In this document: piece after piece, positions 16,602 through 25,930 of the stretch
Layout of the letters: each line of letters begins with the position of its first letter
How positions within the stretch are numbered: the first letter of the stretch is position 1
DNA from: IDS-8 sp036381215
GTDB taxonomy: Bacteria; Pseudomonadota; Gammaproteobacteria; Steroidobacterales; Woeseiaceae
Length of the DNA: 64,000 nt
Assembly: GCA_036381215.1 (NCBI GenBank)
Contig: DASVDF010000091.1
Span: 1 to 64,000 of the forward strand
Direction: 5' to 3'
Made by a program: the position numbers and the translations under genes
The notes under the pieces: generated by a model
What the model was told of the DNA's origin: nothing
Database searches by the model: none
The model's input: only the letters and a program-made list of their open reading frames with translations

Positions 16602-16962
16602 CTTCGTAGTCCAGCGTGAGCTCGAAACGCGCCGGTCTCGGCTCGAAGTTGGTGATCTGAAGACAGTATTCGCCATCCTGGCTGATGGTCACGGAGCTCT
16701 GGCGGTCATCCTCCTTCACTTCATCGAGCAGGAAATGCGCTTCAGCGTCGTCTTCGTGGTAATGCAGGTTGACCCTGACGGGATAAGGGCTGTCGACGGT
16801 CACCTCCAGAACGTCCCCTTTCTTCATGTCCAGGCAGTATTCACCGAAGTAGCCCGGATACCTCTCCATGGTGAAGTGCAGCGTATCCTGCGTTGGCTCT
16901 GCGAGCGCTGTGAATCCCGTCAGGCCAAGCAGCGACAGTGCCAACACGCTGACTCGTTTCAT
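16591..16962 (-). CDS. small secreted beta-rich protein of unknown function
   Basis: A 123-residue exported protein (signal MKRVSVLALSLLGLTGFTALAE). The mature part is a beta-sandwich-like domain with two Cys (GYFGEYCLDM and DGEYCLQITN) that could form a disulfide, and a YPVRVNLHYHEDDAEAHF stretch with clustered His and acidic residues. The pattern of strands recalls PPC or GOLD-like domains, but I cannot name a family. Its ATG overlaps the stop of the M16 peptidase gene by 4 bp, so it is the last gene of that transcript and may be its partner or inhibitor. Confidence 0.6.
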   Translation of the reverse strand: MKRVSVLALSLLGLTGFTALAEPTQDTLHFTMERYPGYFGEYCLDMKKGDVLEVTVDSPYPVRVNLHYHEDDAEAHFLLDEVKEDDRQSSVTISQDGEYCLQITNFEPRPARFELTLDYEVIR

Positions 16963-19430
16963 TCGACTTCCCCTGGACGAGTGTCCCGTCCCCATGCGCT
17001 GACGGTGATCACCGCTCCTTCCACGAACGCGTCCACTGCGGCGATCACATCGCGGCGGCCCACTCGGCGCAGTCTCGCTTCCAGCTCCTCCGGGGTCCGG
17101 ACCCCACCATACCAGAGCCAGTCACCAGCCACCGAATCCGCGAGCTCTGCGTTGCTTTCCGCGGCGCTCACCGCCCGGCCCAGCAGGTGCGCCTTTGCCT
17201 CTTCGACTTCCGCCTCGGTCGGCGGATGCTCACGCAACTGACGCAGTTCAGCCACGAGCAGATCCCGCAGAGGTGAAACCTTGTGCGGGTCGACGCCGAT
17301 CGCAAGAGTAATCCAGCCATTTACCCCGTCCGAGCGATAGCGGCTGTCGATGTAGTACGCGAGTCCGCGGTTCGAGATCGCTTCCTTCCCGAGGCGACCC
17401 TCGTAGCCATGGCTCAGCACGTAGAGCAGCAGGCGCCATGCGAGGGCGGGGAAGTCCGAAGGGCCCGGCGCCGGCACGATGTAGCCGAGCTGAGCCTGAG
17501 CAACCGGCCGGCCGAGCGCGATGTCCATGTCGCGCGCCTCGAACGGACGCGGTCCGTTCGCGACACCCCGCGCCGGTGCGACCCCGCCGAAACGTTCTTC
17601 GAGGGCGACGAAAGCCTGCTCGACCTCCACGTCGCCCGTCATCGCGACCAGCACGGGTGTCTTTGATCCGGGTTCGTTGCGTGATGCGGACATGATGATG
17701 TCGAAAGCACCTTCGAGGCGTGCCGCGGGATCATCACCGCCGGAAAGGTCGTTATCGTCCACGCCGCGCACGACGCGGAGCGCGTCAATCGCCGCGCGCA
17801 CCTCGTCGAGGGTCTTCCCGAGCTCGTGCGGACGGAAGCGCCGCGTGAGCGATGAGAACCCCAACACGGGCTCATTGACCTGCACACCCTCGCCCGCGAA
17901 GCCGGTGCCCGCCAGCACGACCTGCACGTAAGCCGACGGCGAAAAATCGGAGCGCTGCACGATCGCGGGGATGCCGCCCGGCAACGTCCTGACGACGGGC
18001 GTGGCGACCGCCGTCTCGTCGAGCGGCGCAGGCGGCGGCATTTCGACCTCCGCGTGCTCGCGAGCGACCGCGGGCGTTTCCGGCGGCGGCGTTGCCCCGG
18101 GCACGTACCAGCCGATGGTGCGCCGCTCGGGCCGCAGCCAGCGCCGCGCCGCCTGCTGCACGTCCTCCGCCGTCACCGCTCCGGCCCGCGCCGGCAGCTC
18201 GAGCAACACGTCGAGCGCGCCAAGGCCTGCGAAGAAAGCCAGCTGGTGCGCGGCGTCCTCGGTGGTCTCGACGTCGTACACGAGCTCGTCCCGTACCCTG
18301 GCGATCGCGTCCGCGAGCGCCGCCTCGCCGGGCAGTTCCGCGCGCACCCGCGCGATCCGCTTTGAGATGGCATCCTCGACGGCGCTCTCGTCCGCCTCCG
18401 CGCCCGCCGTGCCGCCGATCACGAACACGTAATCCTCCGCGCTCGGCGGATACCACGTCGTGAGCTCAGCGGCGGCGCCGTACAGCAGGGAATCCCCGTC
18501 GACCGCCGCTCCCCAGTCGTTCTGCCCGAAGTTCACGCCCGAGCCCGCGCCGAGCACCTCCTGCAGGACGAGGAAGGCCGCGAAATCGGCATCGTTCACC
18601 GACGGCGCGCGCCAGGCGATCATGAAGCGCTTGCTTTCCGTCGCCCCGTGCAGGCGCACGCGCCGCTCGCCTTCCTGCACGGGTTCGACGGTGCGCGGCA
18701 GCGGCGCCGGTTCGCCGGCCGGCAGCTGGCCGAACAGCTCGTGGATCCGATCGCGCACGGCGGCCGCGTCGAAATCGCCCACGACCGCGAGTACCGCGTT
18801 CGCGGGCTTGTAGTAGCGGCGGTAAAAATCGACGATCTCGGCGTGCGTGAGCCCCGCGATGTCGCTCTCCCACCCGATCGTGTTGTTGCGATACGGGTGC
18901 GCGATGAAGGAGGCATACAGCACCGCGTCGAGCAGCATGGACGTCGGGTAATTCTCGTACATGTGCATCTCGGCCAGCACCGCCCCGCGCTCGGCCTCGA
19001 TGTCGTCTGCGCGGATCTCGAGGCGCGCCAGGCGATCCGCCTCGATGCGGAGCAGCAGGTCCAGGTGGTCTGCCGGCACCGTGGCGAAGTAGGTCGTCTC
19101 GTCCGTCCACGTGTAGCCGTGCCATTCGCCGCCGCGCGCGTAGATCGAGCTCACGACGTCGGTGTCGGGGAAATGCTCGGTGTCGCGGAACGCCATGTGC
19201 TCGAGAAAATGCGCGATGCCGGTCTGGCCGTAGGATTCGTTACGCGCGCCGACGCGGTACAGCATCTGCACGCTCGCCACGGGAAAATTGCGATCCTCGA
19301 GCAGGATCACCGTCATCCCGTTGTCGAGCGTCTCGACCGAGGCGTTGGAAAGGTCGAGGGCCGCGGCTGCGCGCGCCGCATCAAGCAGCGCGAGCAACGC
19401 AACGCAGGCAGGAAGTGCCGGAAATCGCAC
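16959..19430 (-). CDS. periplasmic M16 family zinc peptidase (insulinase-like, two-domain chain)
   Basis: An 823-residue exported peptidase with two M16 domains in one chain. The inverted zinc motif HFLEH is at residues 74-78, with the distal glutamate in the RGAVLAEMHMYEN stretch near residue 154. The second half (from about residue 430) has the same fold features but no HxxEH, the usual inactive partner domain. The GTG at 19430 is chosen because GGGGGAG lies about 7 nt upstream and the protein then starts with a compact signal (RFPALPACVALLALLDAARA). Likely a processing or peptide-degrading enzyme in the periplasm, similar in layout to PqqL-type proteins. Confidence 0.85.
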   Translation of the reverse strand: MRFPALPACVALLALLDAARAAAALDLSNASVETLDNGMTVILLEDRNFPVASVQMLYRVGARNESYGQTGIAHFLEHMAFRDTEHFPDTDVVSSIYARGGEWHGYTWTDETTYFATVPADHLDLLLRIEADRLARLEIRADDIEAERGAVLAEMHMYENYPTSMLLDAVLYASFIAHPYRNNTIGWESDIAGLTHAEIVDFYRRYYKPANAVLAVVGDFDAAAVRDRIHELFGQLPAGEPAPLPRTVEPVQEGERRVRLHGATESKRFMIAWRAPSVNDADFAAFLVLQEVLGAGSGVNFGQNDWGAAVDGDSLLYGAAAELTTWYPPSAEDYVFVIGGTAGAEADESAVEDAISKRIARVRAELPGEAALADAIARVRDELVYDVETTEDAAHQLAFFAGLGALDVLLELPARAGAVTAEDVQQAARRWLRPERRTIGWYVPGATPPPETPAVAREHAEVEMPPPAPLDETAVATPVVRTLPGGIPAIVQRSDFSPSAYVQVVLAGTGFAGEGVQVNEPVLGFSSLTRRFRPHELGKTLDEVRAAIDALRVVRGVDDNDLSGGDDPAARLEGAFDIIMSASRNEPGSKTPVLVAMTGDVEVEQAFVALEERFGGVAPARGVANGPRPFEARDMDIALGRPVAQAQLGYIVPAPGPSDFPALAWRLLLYVLSHGYEGRLGKEAISNRGLAYYIDSRYRSDGVNGWITLAIGVDPHKVSPLRDLLVAELRQLREHPPTEAEVEEAKAHLLGRAVSAAESNAELADSVAGDWLWYGGVRTPEELEARLRRVGRRDVIAAVDAFVEGAVITVSAWGRDTRPGEVE

Positions 19431-19594
19431 GATTTGCTCCCCCGTGATCGCCTGTCGAACGTCTGCGATTCTATCCTCGCGAGCCGCGGGAAGCAGGCGC
19501 GGTTCACCATATAAAAGTGACGAGCCCGCGCGTGGACTGGGCCACGAGCGGGGCTTACACTCGATCGCCGCGAAGAACCCACAAGGAATCCGCG

Positions 19595-20992
19595 ATGAAA
19601 GGACTTGCACCCGTTGCCGCCGCCCTGGCCGCGCTCGCGCTCTGGCCCGTTGCCCACGCCGAGGAAACGCAGCACCAGGCGCTCGCGAAAGACATCCTCG
19701 CGGAGCTCGTCGCGATCAACACGGCGCCGAGCGGCGGTCCGGACATCCGGCCCGCCGCGCAGGCGATGGCCAGCCGCCTGCGCAACGCCGGCTTTCCAGC
19801 CGACGACATCGCGATCGTGGGCGCGACCGACCGCATCGTGAATGTCGTCGCGCGCTACCGCAGCAGTCATGCCACCGAGCGGCCGCTGCTCATGATGGCG
19901 CACATGGACGTGGTCGAAGGCCTCGCCAGCGACTGGACCGTCGAGCCGTACAAGCTCACGGAGAAGGACGGCTGGTGGTACGGGCGCGGCACGACGGACA
20001 ACAAGGCCGGCGCCGCCATGCTCGTCGCGAACTTCATCCGCCTGAAACGCGAAGGGTTCGATCCGAACCGTGACCTCATCATCATGCTCACCGGCGACGA
20101 GGAGACGACCGGTGCCGGCGCCAACCTTCTCGCTACGCAACATCGCGAGCTGATCGACGCGGAATACGCACTGAACACGGACGGCGGCATGGTGATCACC
20201 GCCGAGGACGGCAAGCCGCAGGCGTTCGTGGTGCAGACGGCGGAGAAGATGTACGTAAGCTATGTCTTCGAAGCCACCGATCCCGGGGGCCACAGCTCGC
20301 TGCCACGCCCGGACAGCGCCATCTCACGGCTGTCGCGCGCTCTCGTGGCGCTCGAGGAATTCAACTTCCCGATCGACCTGAACGAAACCTCGCGCGCGTT
20401 CTTCAGGTTGTACGCACCGCTCGCCGAGCCCGAAGCCCGGCCGTTGCTCCAGGCCGTGCTCGACGACCCTGCGGATCCGGCGCTCTCCAGCCGGCTCGTG
20501 AACTATCCGTATTACAACTCGCTCGCCCGCACGACCTGCGTCGCCACCATGCTCGAGGGCGGGCACGCGGAGAACGCGCTGCCGCAAACGGCGCGCGCGA
20601 CGGTGAACTGCCGCGTGCTGCCGCAGTCCACGGCCGCCGCGACGGAGAAAGCGCTTTACGGGATCGCCCGCAAGGAGGACGTGACCGTGACCGAGATCGC
20701 GCCGCCCACGCCGAGTCCGCCCTCGCCGCTCGATCCCGAGATCGTCGATCCGATCACCCGCCTCGCCGACGAATTCTGGCCCGGCATCCCGGTGATCCCC
20801 GAGATGAGCACGGGCGCGACCGACGGCCTGTACGTGCGCAACGCCGGCATCCCCGTCTATGGCGTGTCGGCGATCGCCGAGTTTCCCGGCGATCCGCGCG
20901 CGCATGGCCAGGACGAGCGCATTCGTCCCGAGAGTTACTACGATGCGCTCGAGTACCTGTACCGGCTGGTGAAGACGCTATCGCAGGATTGA
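19595..20992 (+). CDS. secreted M20/M25/M40 family metallopeptidase
   Basis: A 465-residue exported zinc peptidase with signal MKGLAPVAAALAALALWPVAHAEE. Metal-site motifs are plain: MAHMDVVEG (about residue 100), YGRGTTDNKAG, the catalytic Glu in LTGDEETTGAG, and STGATDGLYVRNAGIPVYG near the C-terminus. The lid/dimerisation domain lies between. An AAGGA ribosome site precedes the ATG. Probably cleaves small peptides or N-acyl amino acids in the periplasm. It is divergent from the M16 peptidase. The next gene begins about 4 bp after its stop. Confidence 0.88.
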   Translation: MKGLAPVAAALAALALWPVAHAEETQHQALAKDILAELVAINTAPSGGPDIRPAAQAMASRLRNAGFPADDIAIVGATDRIVNVVARYRSSHATERPLLMMAHMDVVEGLASDWTVEPYKLTEKDGWWYGRGTTDNKAGAAMLVANFIRLKREGFDPNRDLIIMLTGDEETTGAGANLLATQHRELIDAEYALNTDGGMVITAEDGKPQAFVVQTAEKMYVSYVFEATDPGGHSSLPRPDSAISRLSRALVALEEFNFPIDLNETSRAFFRLYAPLAEPEARPLLQAVLDDPADPALSSRLVNYPYYNSLARTTCVATMLEGGHAENALPQTARATVNCRVLPQSTAAATEKALYGIARKEDVTVTEIAPPTPSPPSPLDPEIVDPITRLADEFWPGIPVIPEMSTGATDGLYVRNAGIPVYGVSAIAEFPGDPRAHGQDERIRPESYYDALEYLYRLVKTLSQD

Positions 20993-20996
20993 ACCG

Positions 20997-23102
20997 CTGC
21001 GGAACGGAGCACCAGGGTTCGCCACCGCCGCCGCGCTCCTGCTGGTCGCGGCGACGCCGCCCGCCCGCGCAGCGGACCGTCTGCAGCTCGCAATAGAGCG
21101 CATCACCGGAGCCGACTGGCGCGCGTCCGGGATCTCGCTCGCCGTGGACGTCGGCGGCGAAGCACTCACGGGCGAGCTCCGCGTGCGCGCTCTCGAGCTG
21201 CCGGATGCGGGCTTGTCCTTCTCCGACACGCGCGTGCGCTGCGGGACGATCGAGCTGTCGGCGGCGGTGATCGCCTGCCGCGACGCCGCCGTCACGCTCG
21301 CGCTGCCCGAATCCGCCCGGCAGACGGTGCCGGGAGAATTCGTTTACGAGCGTGCCACGGGTGAGTTCCGTTTCGACGTCCGCAGCCTGGTGCTCGCGGG
21401 CGGCGCAGCTCGTGTGCGCGGCACCGCGAACACCGGCGCACTGCACGTTGCGCTCTCGGCCACAGCGCTCGACCTCGAAGCGCTGGCGCCGCTTGCGGCG
21501 CCTTTCGCGCCGCAGCTCGCCGCTCTCGGCCCGTCCGGCGCCGCCGATCTCGAAGTCACGCTCGATACGCAGGGCGGCGCGCTTTCGGGGCTCGCGGTGA
21601 CCGGTGCCCTGCGCGGCGCCTCGGCGTCCAACGAGGCCGGCACGCTCGTGGCGGCCGGCGCGAACGGCTCGTTCGCATTGCGCGCCGAGCGGCATGGCGG
21701 CCACTGGGCGCTCGCGGCGGAGCTCGCGGCGGACGGCGGCGAGGCGTATGTCGAGCCGGTCTACGCCAATCTCGCACAGGCGCCGGTCAGCGCGTCGCTG
21801 GCCGGCGAGGCGAGCGCGGACTTCAGCGCTTTCGCGCTCACATCGCTGGCGTTGCGCCAGGGCGATGCCCTCGCCGTCGCCGGCAACCTCGACGTGCGGC
21901 TGCCGCCCGGCCCGGAGAGCGCGCCGCTCGTCTCCGGCACGCTGCGGGTCGAGCATGCATCCGTCGAAGCGCTCTACTCGGGCGTGCTGCAGGTGCTCGC
22001 CGCGGGCACGCTGCTCGGCAATCTCGACACGGCCGGCGACGTGTCCGGCAGCGTGCGGCTCGTCGACGGCGCGGTTGCGGCACTCGATGTGTTTCTCGAT
22101 GACGTCTGGCTCGACGACCGCGACGGCCGCCTCTCCGTCGCGGGGCTCGACGGCGAGCTGCACTGGCCAGGGGCGGCCGGCACTCCCGGCGATGCACCGG
22201 TGACGACTCTGTCCTGGCAGGCCGCGAGCGCCTACAGCATCCCCCTCGGTGCCACCTCGTTCCGCGCGCGCCTCGGCGGCGACGACCTGGAGCTGCTGGC
22301 GCCGATGCGGATCCCGCTGCTCGGCGGCGGCTTGCGCATCGAGCGGCTGTCGGTCACGGATTTCGGCACGGAGAACGCCGCCGGCCTGGTGGATGCCGTG
22401 CTCGAGCCGGTGCAGCTCGGGCAGCTCGCGGCCGCCTTCGGCTGGCCGGCGTTCTCCGGCACCCTGTCCGGCCGCCTGCCGCTCCTGCGCTATGACGGCG
22501 GCGTGATGACGCTGGGCGGATCGCTGACCGCGCGCGCCTTCGACGGCGACGTCGAAATCGCGAACTTCCGGCTCGAGGAGCCGTTCGGGCTCGTGCCGAA
22601 GCTGGCGGCGGACCTCAGGTTGCGCAAGCTCGACCTCGAGCTGGTGACGAATACGTTCTCGTTCGGCTTCATTCAGGGACGGTTAAGCGGCGACGTGACA
22701 GGCTTGCAGCTCGTGGGCTGGCGGCCGGTCGCGATGGACCTGCACCTGTACACGCCGCCGGACGACGACTCGCGCAAACGGATCAGCCAGCGCGCGGTCG
22801 AGAACCTGGCGAGCGTCGGCGGCGGCGGCGCGGCGGGAGCCTTGTCATCGGGTTTCATGCAGTTCTTCGAGGTGTTTGCGTACGACGAGATCGGTCTGCG
22901 CTGCGTGCTGGAGAACGGTGTCTGCACCATGAGCGGCGCCGGTCCCGCGGGAAGGGACGAGCAGGGCGGCGGTTATTACATCGTGCGCGGGCGCGGCCTG
23001 CCGCGCATCGATGTCGTCGGTTACCGAAGTCAGGTAAGCTGGGCGCGCCTCGTGGCGCAGCTTGCCAGCATCATGGAAACGGGCGGCCCGGTGGTCCGGT
23101 AG
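20997..23102 (+). CDS. ydbH: YdbH-like AsmA-superfamily envelope protein, apparent CTG start
   Basis: A roughly 700-residue secreted protein rich in beta-repeat and Gly/Ala (long stretch of AsmA-like strands), ending in the YdbH-type C-terminus: FGFIQGRLSGDVTGLQLVGW, YTPPDDDSRKRISQRAVENL, GGGAAGALSSGFMQFFEVFA and GRGLPRIDVVGYRSQVSW. YdbH-YnbE-YdbL form an outer-membrane lipid-transport bridge in E. coli. The conventional start (GTG 21144) would cut off a clear signal peptide visible upstream in frame (ATAAALLLVAATPPARAA). The only start between the in-frame stop at 20970 and that signal is CTG at 20997, with AGGA 8 nt before it (ATT at 20988 is an alternative). Shorter than E. coli YdbH (about 880 residues). 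Stop TAG lies inside a REP-like repeat. YdbL follows. Confidence 0.72.
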   Translation: MRNGAPGFATAAALLLVAATPPARAADRLQLAIERITGADWRASGISLAVDVGGEALTGELRVRALELPDAGLSFSDTRVRCGTIELSAAVIACRDAAVTLALPESARQTVPGEFVYERATGEFRFDVRSLVLAGGAARVRGTANTGALHVALSATALDLEALAPLAAPFAPQLAALGPSGAADLEVTLDTQGGALSGLAVTGALRGASASNEAGTLVAAGANGSFALRAERHGGHWALAAELAADGGEAYVEPVYANLAQAPVSASLAGEASADFSAFALTSLALRQGDALAVAGNLDVRLPPGPESAPLVSGTLRVEHASVEALYSGVLQVLAAGTLLGNLDTAGDVSGSVRLVDGAVAALDVFLDDVWLDDRDGRLSVAGLDGELHWPGAAGTPGDAPVTTLSWQAASAYSIPLGATSFRARLGGDDLELLAPMRIPLLGGGLRIERLSVTDFGTENAAGLVDAVLEPVQLGQLAAAFGWPAFSGTLSGRLPLLRYDGGVMTLGGSLTARAFDGDVEIANFRLEEPFGLVPKLAADLRLRKLDLELVTNTFSFGFIQGRLSGDVTGLQLVGWRPVAMDLHLYTPPDDDSRKRISQRAVENLASVGGGGAAGALSSGFMQFFEVFAYDEIGLRCVLENGVCTMSGAGPAGRDEQGGGYYIVRGRGLPRIDVVGYRSQVSWARLVAQLASIMETGGPVVR

Positions 23103-23244
23103 GAGCGCACATCGCGCGCGAACGATGCCGCCCGCCGATCCGGTAGGAGCGCGCATCGCGCGCGACCCGACCGCGGGCATGGCACCGCAGGAGCGCGCGA
23201 CCGATGCCGGGCCAGGCCAACCCAGGAGCGCGCATTGCGCGCGA
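23100..23244. repeat. cluster of REP-like palindromic repeats (family A)
   Basis: Three full copies and one partial copy of a 22-24 bp palindrome with core AGGAGCGCGC-AT(T/C)-GCGCGCGA, at 23100-23122, 23144-23166, about 23189-23201 (truncated) and 23223-23244. The first copy includes the TAG stop of the YdbH gene. Others lie at 30320, 30865 and, inverted, 30931. Such elements usually act on mRNA ends or as REP/RAYT substrates. Confidence 0.75.
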
Positions 23245-23289
23245 CTCTCACGGTACAGAATTGGGAAAATGACAAGGGGGAGACTCCGA

Positions 23290-23892
23290 ATGAAAAGAGC
23301 CGTTCTTGCCACCGCAGTGCTTGCCGCCGCACTGGCCGCGGCCTGCGTAACCATCAACGTCTACTTCCCGTCAGCCGAGGCGGCGGAGGCTGCCGATCGC
23401 ATCATCGAGAAGGTGCACGGCCAGCCGGCCGACGATTCGACGAGCATGAACGGCGAGCGAACGTCGTATGCAGAGCCGCTGCTGGTGGCCGCGGCGCGCC
23501 GTTTCGCGGGCCTCTTCATTGCCGACGCGCAGGCACAGGGGAACGTCGATTTCGACAAGCCGTCGCCGGAGAAGACCGCGCTCGAGAGCTCGCTCGCGGA
23601 ACGTTTCCCGCGCCTGCGTCCCTTCTTCGATTCCGGCGCGGTCGGCATGAACGAGCGTGGACTGGTCGAGATCCGCGATCGCAATCTGGTCCCGCTCAAG
23701 GACCGCAACACGGTGCTCCAGCTGGTCGCCGCGCAGAACAAGGACTGGGATGCGCTGTATGCGGAAATCGCCCGGCTGAACGGGCATCCGGAATGGGTGG
23801 AAGACATCCGGCGCACGTTCGCGACCCGCTGGATCGTCAAGGCGCAGAAGGGCTGGTGGTACAAGGAGGACGGGGCCTGGAAGCAGAAGTAA
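23290..23892 (+). CDS. ydbL: YdbL-like DUF1318 lipoprotein
   Basis: A 200-residue exported protein. After a lipoprotein-like signal (LAAALAAAC) comes the hallmark CVTINVYFPSAEAAEAADRI of the YdbL family, then a helical domain ending KDRNTVLQLVAAQNKDWDAL and ATRWIVKAQKGWWYKEDGAW. In enterobacteria YdbL partners YdbH and the small lipoprotein YnbE. Here the N-terminal INVYFPSAEAAE segment resembles the YnbE/YdbL start combined in one protein, so no separate YnbE gene is seen. GGGGGAG precedes the ATG by 7 nt. It is separated from YdbH by the repeat cluster, so expression may be uncoupled. Confidence 0.85.
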   Translation: MKRAVLATAVLAAALAAACVTINVYFPSAEAAEAADRIIEKVHGQPADDSTSMNGERTSYAEPLLVAAARRFAGLFIADAQAQGNVDFDKPSPEKTALESSLAERFPRLRPFFDSGAVGMNERGLVEIRDRNLVPLKDRNTVLQLVAAQNKDWDALYAEIARLNGHPEWVEDIRRTFATRWIVKAQKGWWYKEDGAWKQK

Positions 23893-24057
23893 GACGGGTG
23901 TGTTGACCGTCCCGCCGGGATCGGCCCCGGGCGGCCGCGCGGGTCCGTGGTCGTGTACCCGCCGTGAGCCCGGATCTCCCTGACCCGCGTTGCGGGCCGG
24001 CTGGTACCCGCCATTCTTTCGGTGAATAATCCAGCACCCGGCCCGGGATGAACCGGT

Positions 24058-25911
24058 TTGAACACGTTTCCAGGTGCGCCGGACCCGCACGCTCTCGCCG
24101 TCATCCTGCTGACCGCGCTGGCCATCGGCCTGTTCAGCATTCAGCGCATCCCGCTCGAAACGTCCGGGCTCGCCGTGCTCACCGTCCTGGTCGTGGGTTT
24201 TCAGCTGTTCCCCTTTACGGGACCCGAAGGTCCCGTGAATCCGGTCGGCTTCCTCGCGGGCTTCGGTAATCCCGCCCTCGTCACCGTCGTCGCCCTGCTG
24301 ATCTGCTCGAAGGCGCTCGACGTGACCGGCGCGCTGCATGTCGTGGCGCGCCGGCTGGGCAATTTCTGGTCGCACAGTCCACGCGTCGGGCTGCTCGTCA
24401 CGCTCTTCGGCGCGGCGACCGCCAGCATGTTCATGAACAACACCCCGCTCGTCGCCATGGTGCTGCCGGTGCTCGTCGCCGTCTGCCTGCGCACGCAGAC
24501 GTCGGTCACGGGCGTGCTGATGCCCGTGGGATTCGCGACCAGCATTGGCGGCATGGCGACGACGATCGGCACCTCGACCAACCTGCTGGTGGTCGATATC
24601 GCGGCGCGGCTCGGTCTGGAGCCGTTCGGCATGTTCGACTTCACCCTCCCGGTCCTGCTCGCCGGCTCCGCCGGGATCCTGCTCATCTGGCTCATCGGGC
24701 CGCTGGTTCTGCCCGAGCGGTCCGCGCCATCGCTCGAGCTCGGACCGCGCATTTTTCACGGCGTCCTGCACGTGACGGAGAACAGCCCGGCCGCGGGACG
24801 CACGCTCACGGAGATCCGCGCCATGACCGACGGGCGCATCCAGCTCGAACGCGTCGAACGCGGCGACGGCCTCTTCATTGCCCGCCTGCCGACCCTCGTT
24901 CTGCGCCCGGGAGACCGGCTGTACGTGCGCGGCGACTCGCGCAGGCTGAAAGAGTACGAGCGCGTCCTGGGCACGCCGTTCCGCGATCCGCAGTCGCCGG
25001 GCAGCGAGCCTGCCGCGCGCTGGATGGAGGAGAGCGCACAGCAACGGCTTGCCGAGATCGTCGTCACCTCGGCGTCGCCCCTTTATGGGCAGACGCTCGC
25101 CGAGGCCGGGCTCCTCGAGCGCTACAAGCTGTCGCCGATCGCGGTGCATGCGCCGGGCAGCCGCCGCTTCGAGGTGAGCGGAGCCCGAAACGCGCCCGCG
25201 CAGCGGCTGCGCCTGGGTGACGTCGTGCTCGTGCAGGGAGACGCGTCCGCCATCGATGGCCTGAAGCAGAGCGGACAGGTGCTCGTGCTCGACAGCGCGG
25301 TCGATCTGCCGCACACCGCGCGGGCGGAGATCGCGGTGGCCATCATGGCCGGCGTCGTGCTGGTCGCGGCCCTGGGATTACTGCCGATCCTGGTGAGCGC
25401 CCTCGTGGGTGTGGTAGCGTGCATCGCGACGCGCTGCCTGCAATGGCAGCACGTGCGCTCGGCCATCGACGCCAACCTCGTGGTGCTGATCGTTGCGACG
25501 CTGGCCATGGGGGATGCCCTGATGGAGACGGGCGCGACGGTGTGGATCGCGAACGTGTTCGTCTACTTCGCCGGTGACCTGTCACCGGGTTTCGTCATTG
25601 CCGTCGTGATGCTCCTGGCGGCCATCGTGACCGAGATCGTCACCAACAACGCCGTCGCCATCCTGATGACGCCGATGGCGTTCTCGATCGGGCATGCGCT
25701 CGGGCTTCCGGTCGAGCCGCTCGTGCTCGCCGTGATGTTCGGGGCGAACCTGAGCTTCCTCACGCCGATCGGCTACCAGACGAACCTCATGGTCATGAAT
25801 GCCGGAGGCTACCGCTTCACCGATTTCACGCGCCTCGGCCTGCCGCTCCAGCTCCTCATGTGGACAATGCTGTCGTGGCTGCTCGCACAGGGCGTCGGCG
25901 TGCGGAATTGA
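24058..25911 (+). CDS. SLC13-family permease with central TrkA-C (RCK_C) domains, copy 1
   Basis: A 617-residue inner-membrane transporter. About five N-terminal helices (NNTPLVAMVLPVLVAV, GMATTIGTSTNLLVVD), then two cytosolic TrkA_C/RCK-C domains (about residues 230-410; RPGDRLYVRGDSRRLKEYER and LRLGDVVLVQGDASAIDGL), then the second helix bundle (TEIVTNNAVAILMTPMAFSI, FLTPIGYQTNLMVMNAGGY). This is the SLC13/YbiR-like architecture for anions or carboxylates. The start is TTG; homologous TTGAAC begins copy 2. The two copies flank the M19 dipeptidase and are close paralogues with conserved order of all motifs, which implies a segmental duplication. Substrate unknown. Confidence 0.85.
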   Translation: MNTFPGAPDPHALAVILLTALAIGLFSIQRIPLETSGLAVLTVLVVGFQLFPFTGPEGPVNPVGFLAGFGNPALVTVVALLICSKALDVTGALHVVARRLGNFWSHSPRVGLLVTLFGAATASMFMNNTPLVAMVLPVLVAVCLRTQTSVTGVLMPVGFATSIGGMATTIGTSTNLLVVDIAARLGLEPFGMFDFTLPVLLAGSAGILLIWLIGPLVLPERSAPSLELGPRIFHGVLHVTENSPAAGRTLTEIRAMTDGRIQLERVERGDGLFIARLPTLVLRPGDRLYVRGDSRRLKEYERVLGTPFRDPQSPGSEPAARWMEESAQQRLAEIVVTSASPLYGQTLAEAGLLERYKLSPIAVHAPGSRRFEVSGARNAPAQRLRLGDVVLVQGDASAIDGLKQSGQVLVLDSAVDLPHTARAEIAVAIMAGVVLVAALGLLPILVSALVGVVACIATRCLQWQHVRSAIDANLVVLIVATLAMGDALMETGATVWIANVFVYFAGDLSPGFVIAVVMLLAAIVTEIVTNNAVAILMTPMAFSIGHALGLPVEPLVLAVMFGANLSFLTPIGYQTNLMVMNAGGYRFTDFTRLGLPLQLLMWTMLSWLLAQGVGVRN

Positions 25912-25930
25912 TGGCGCCGGCCGGTCGGCG

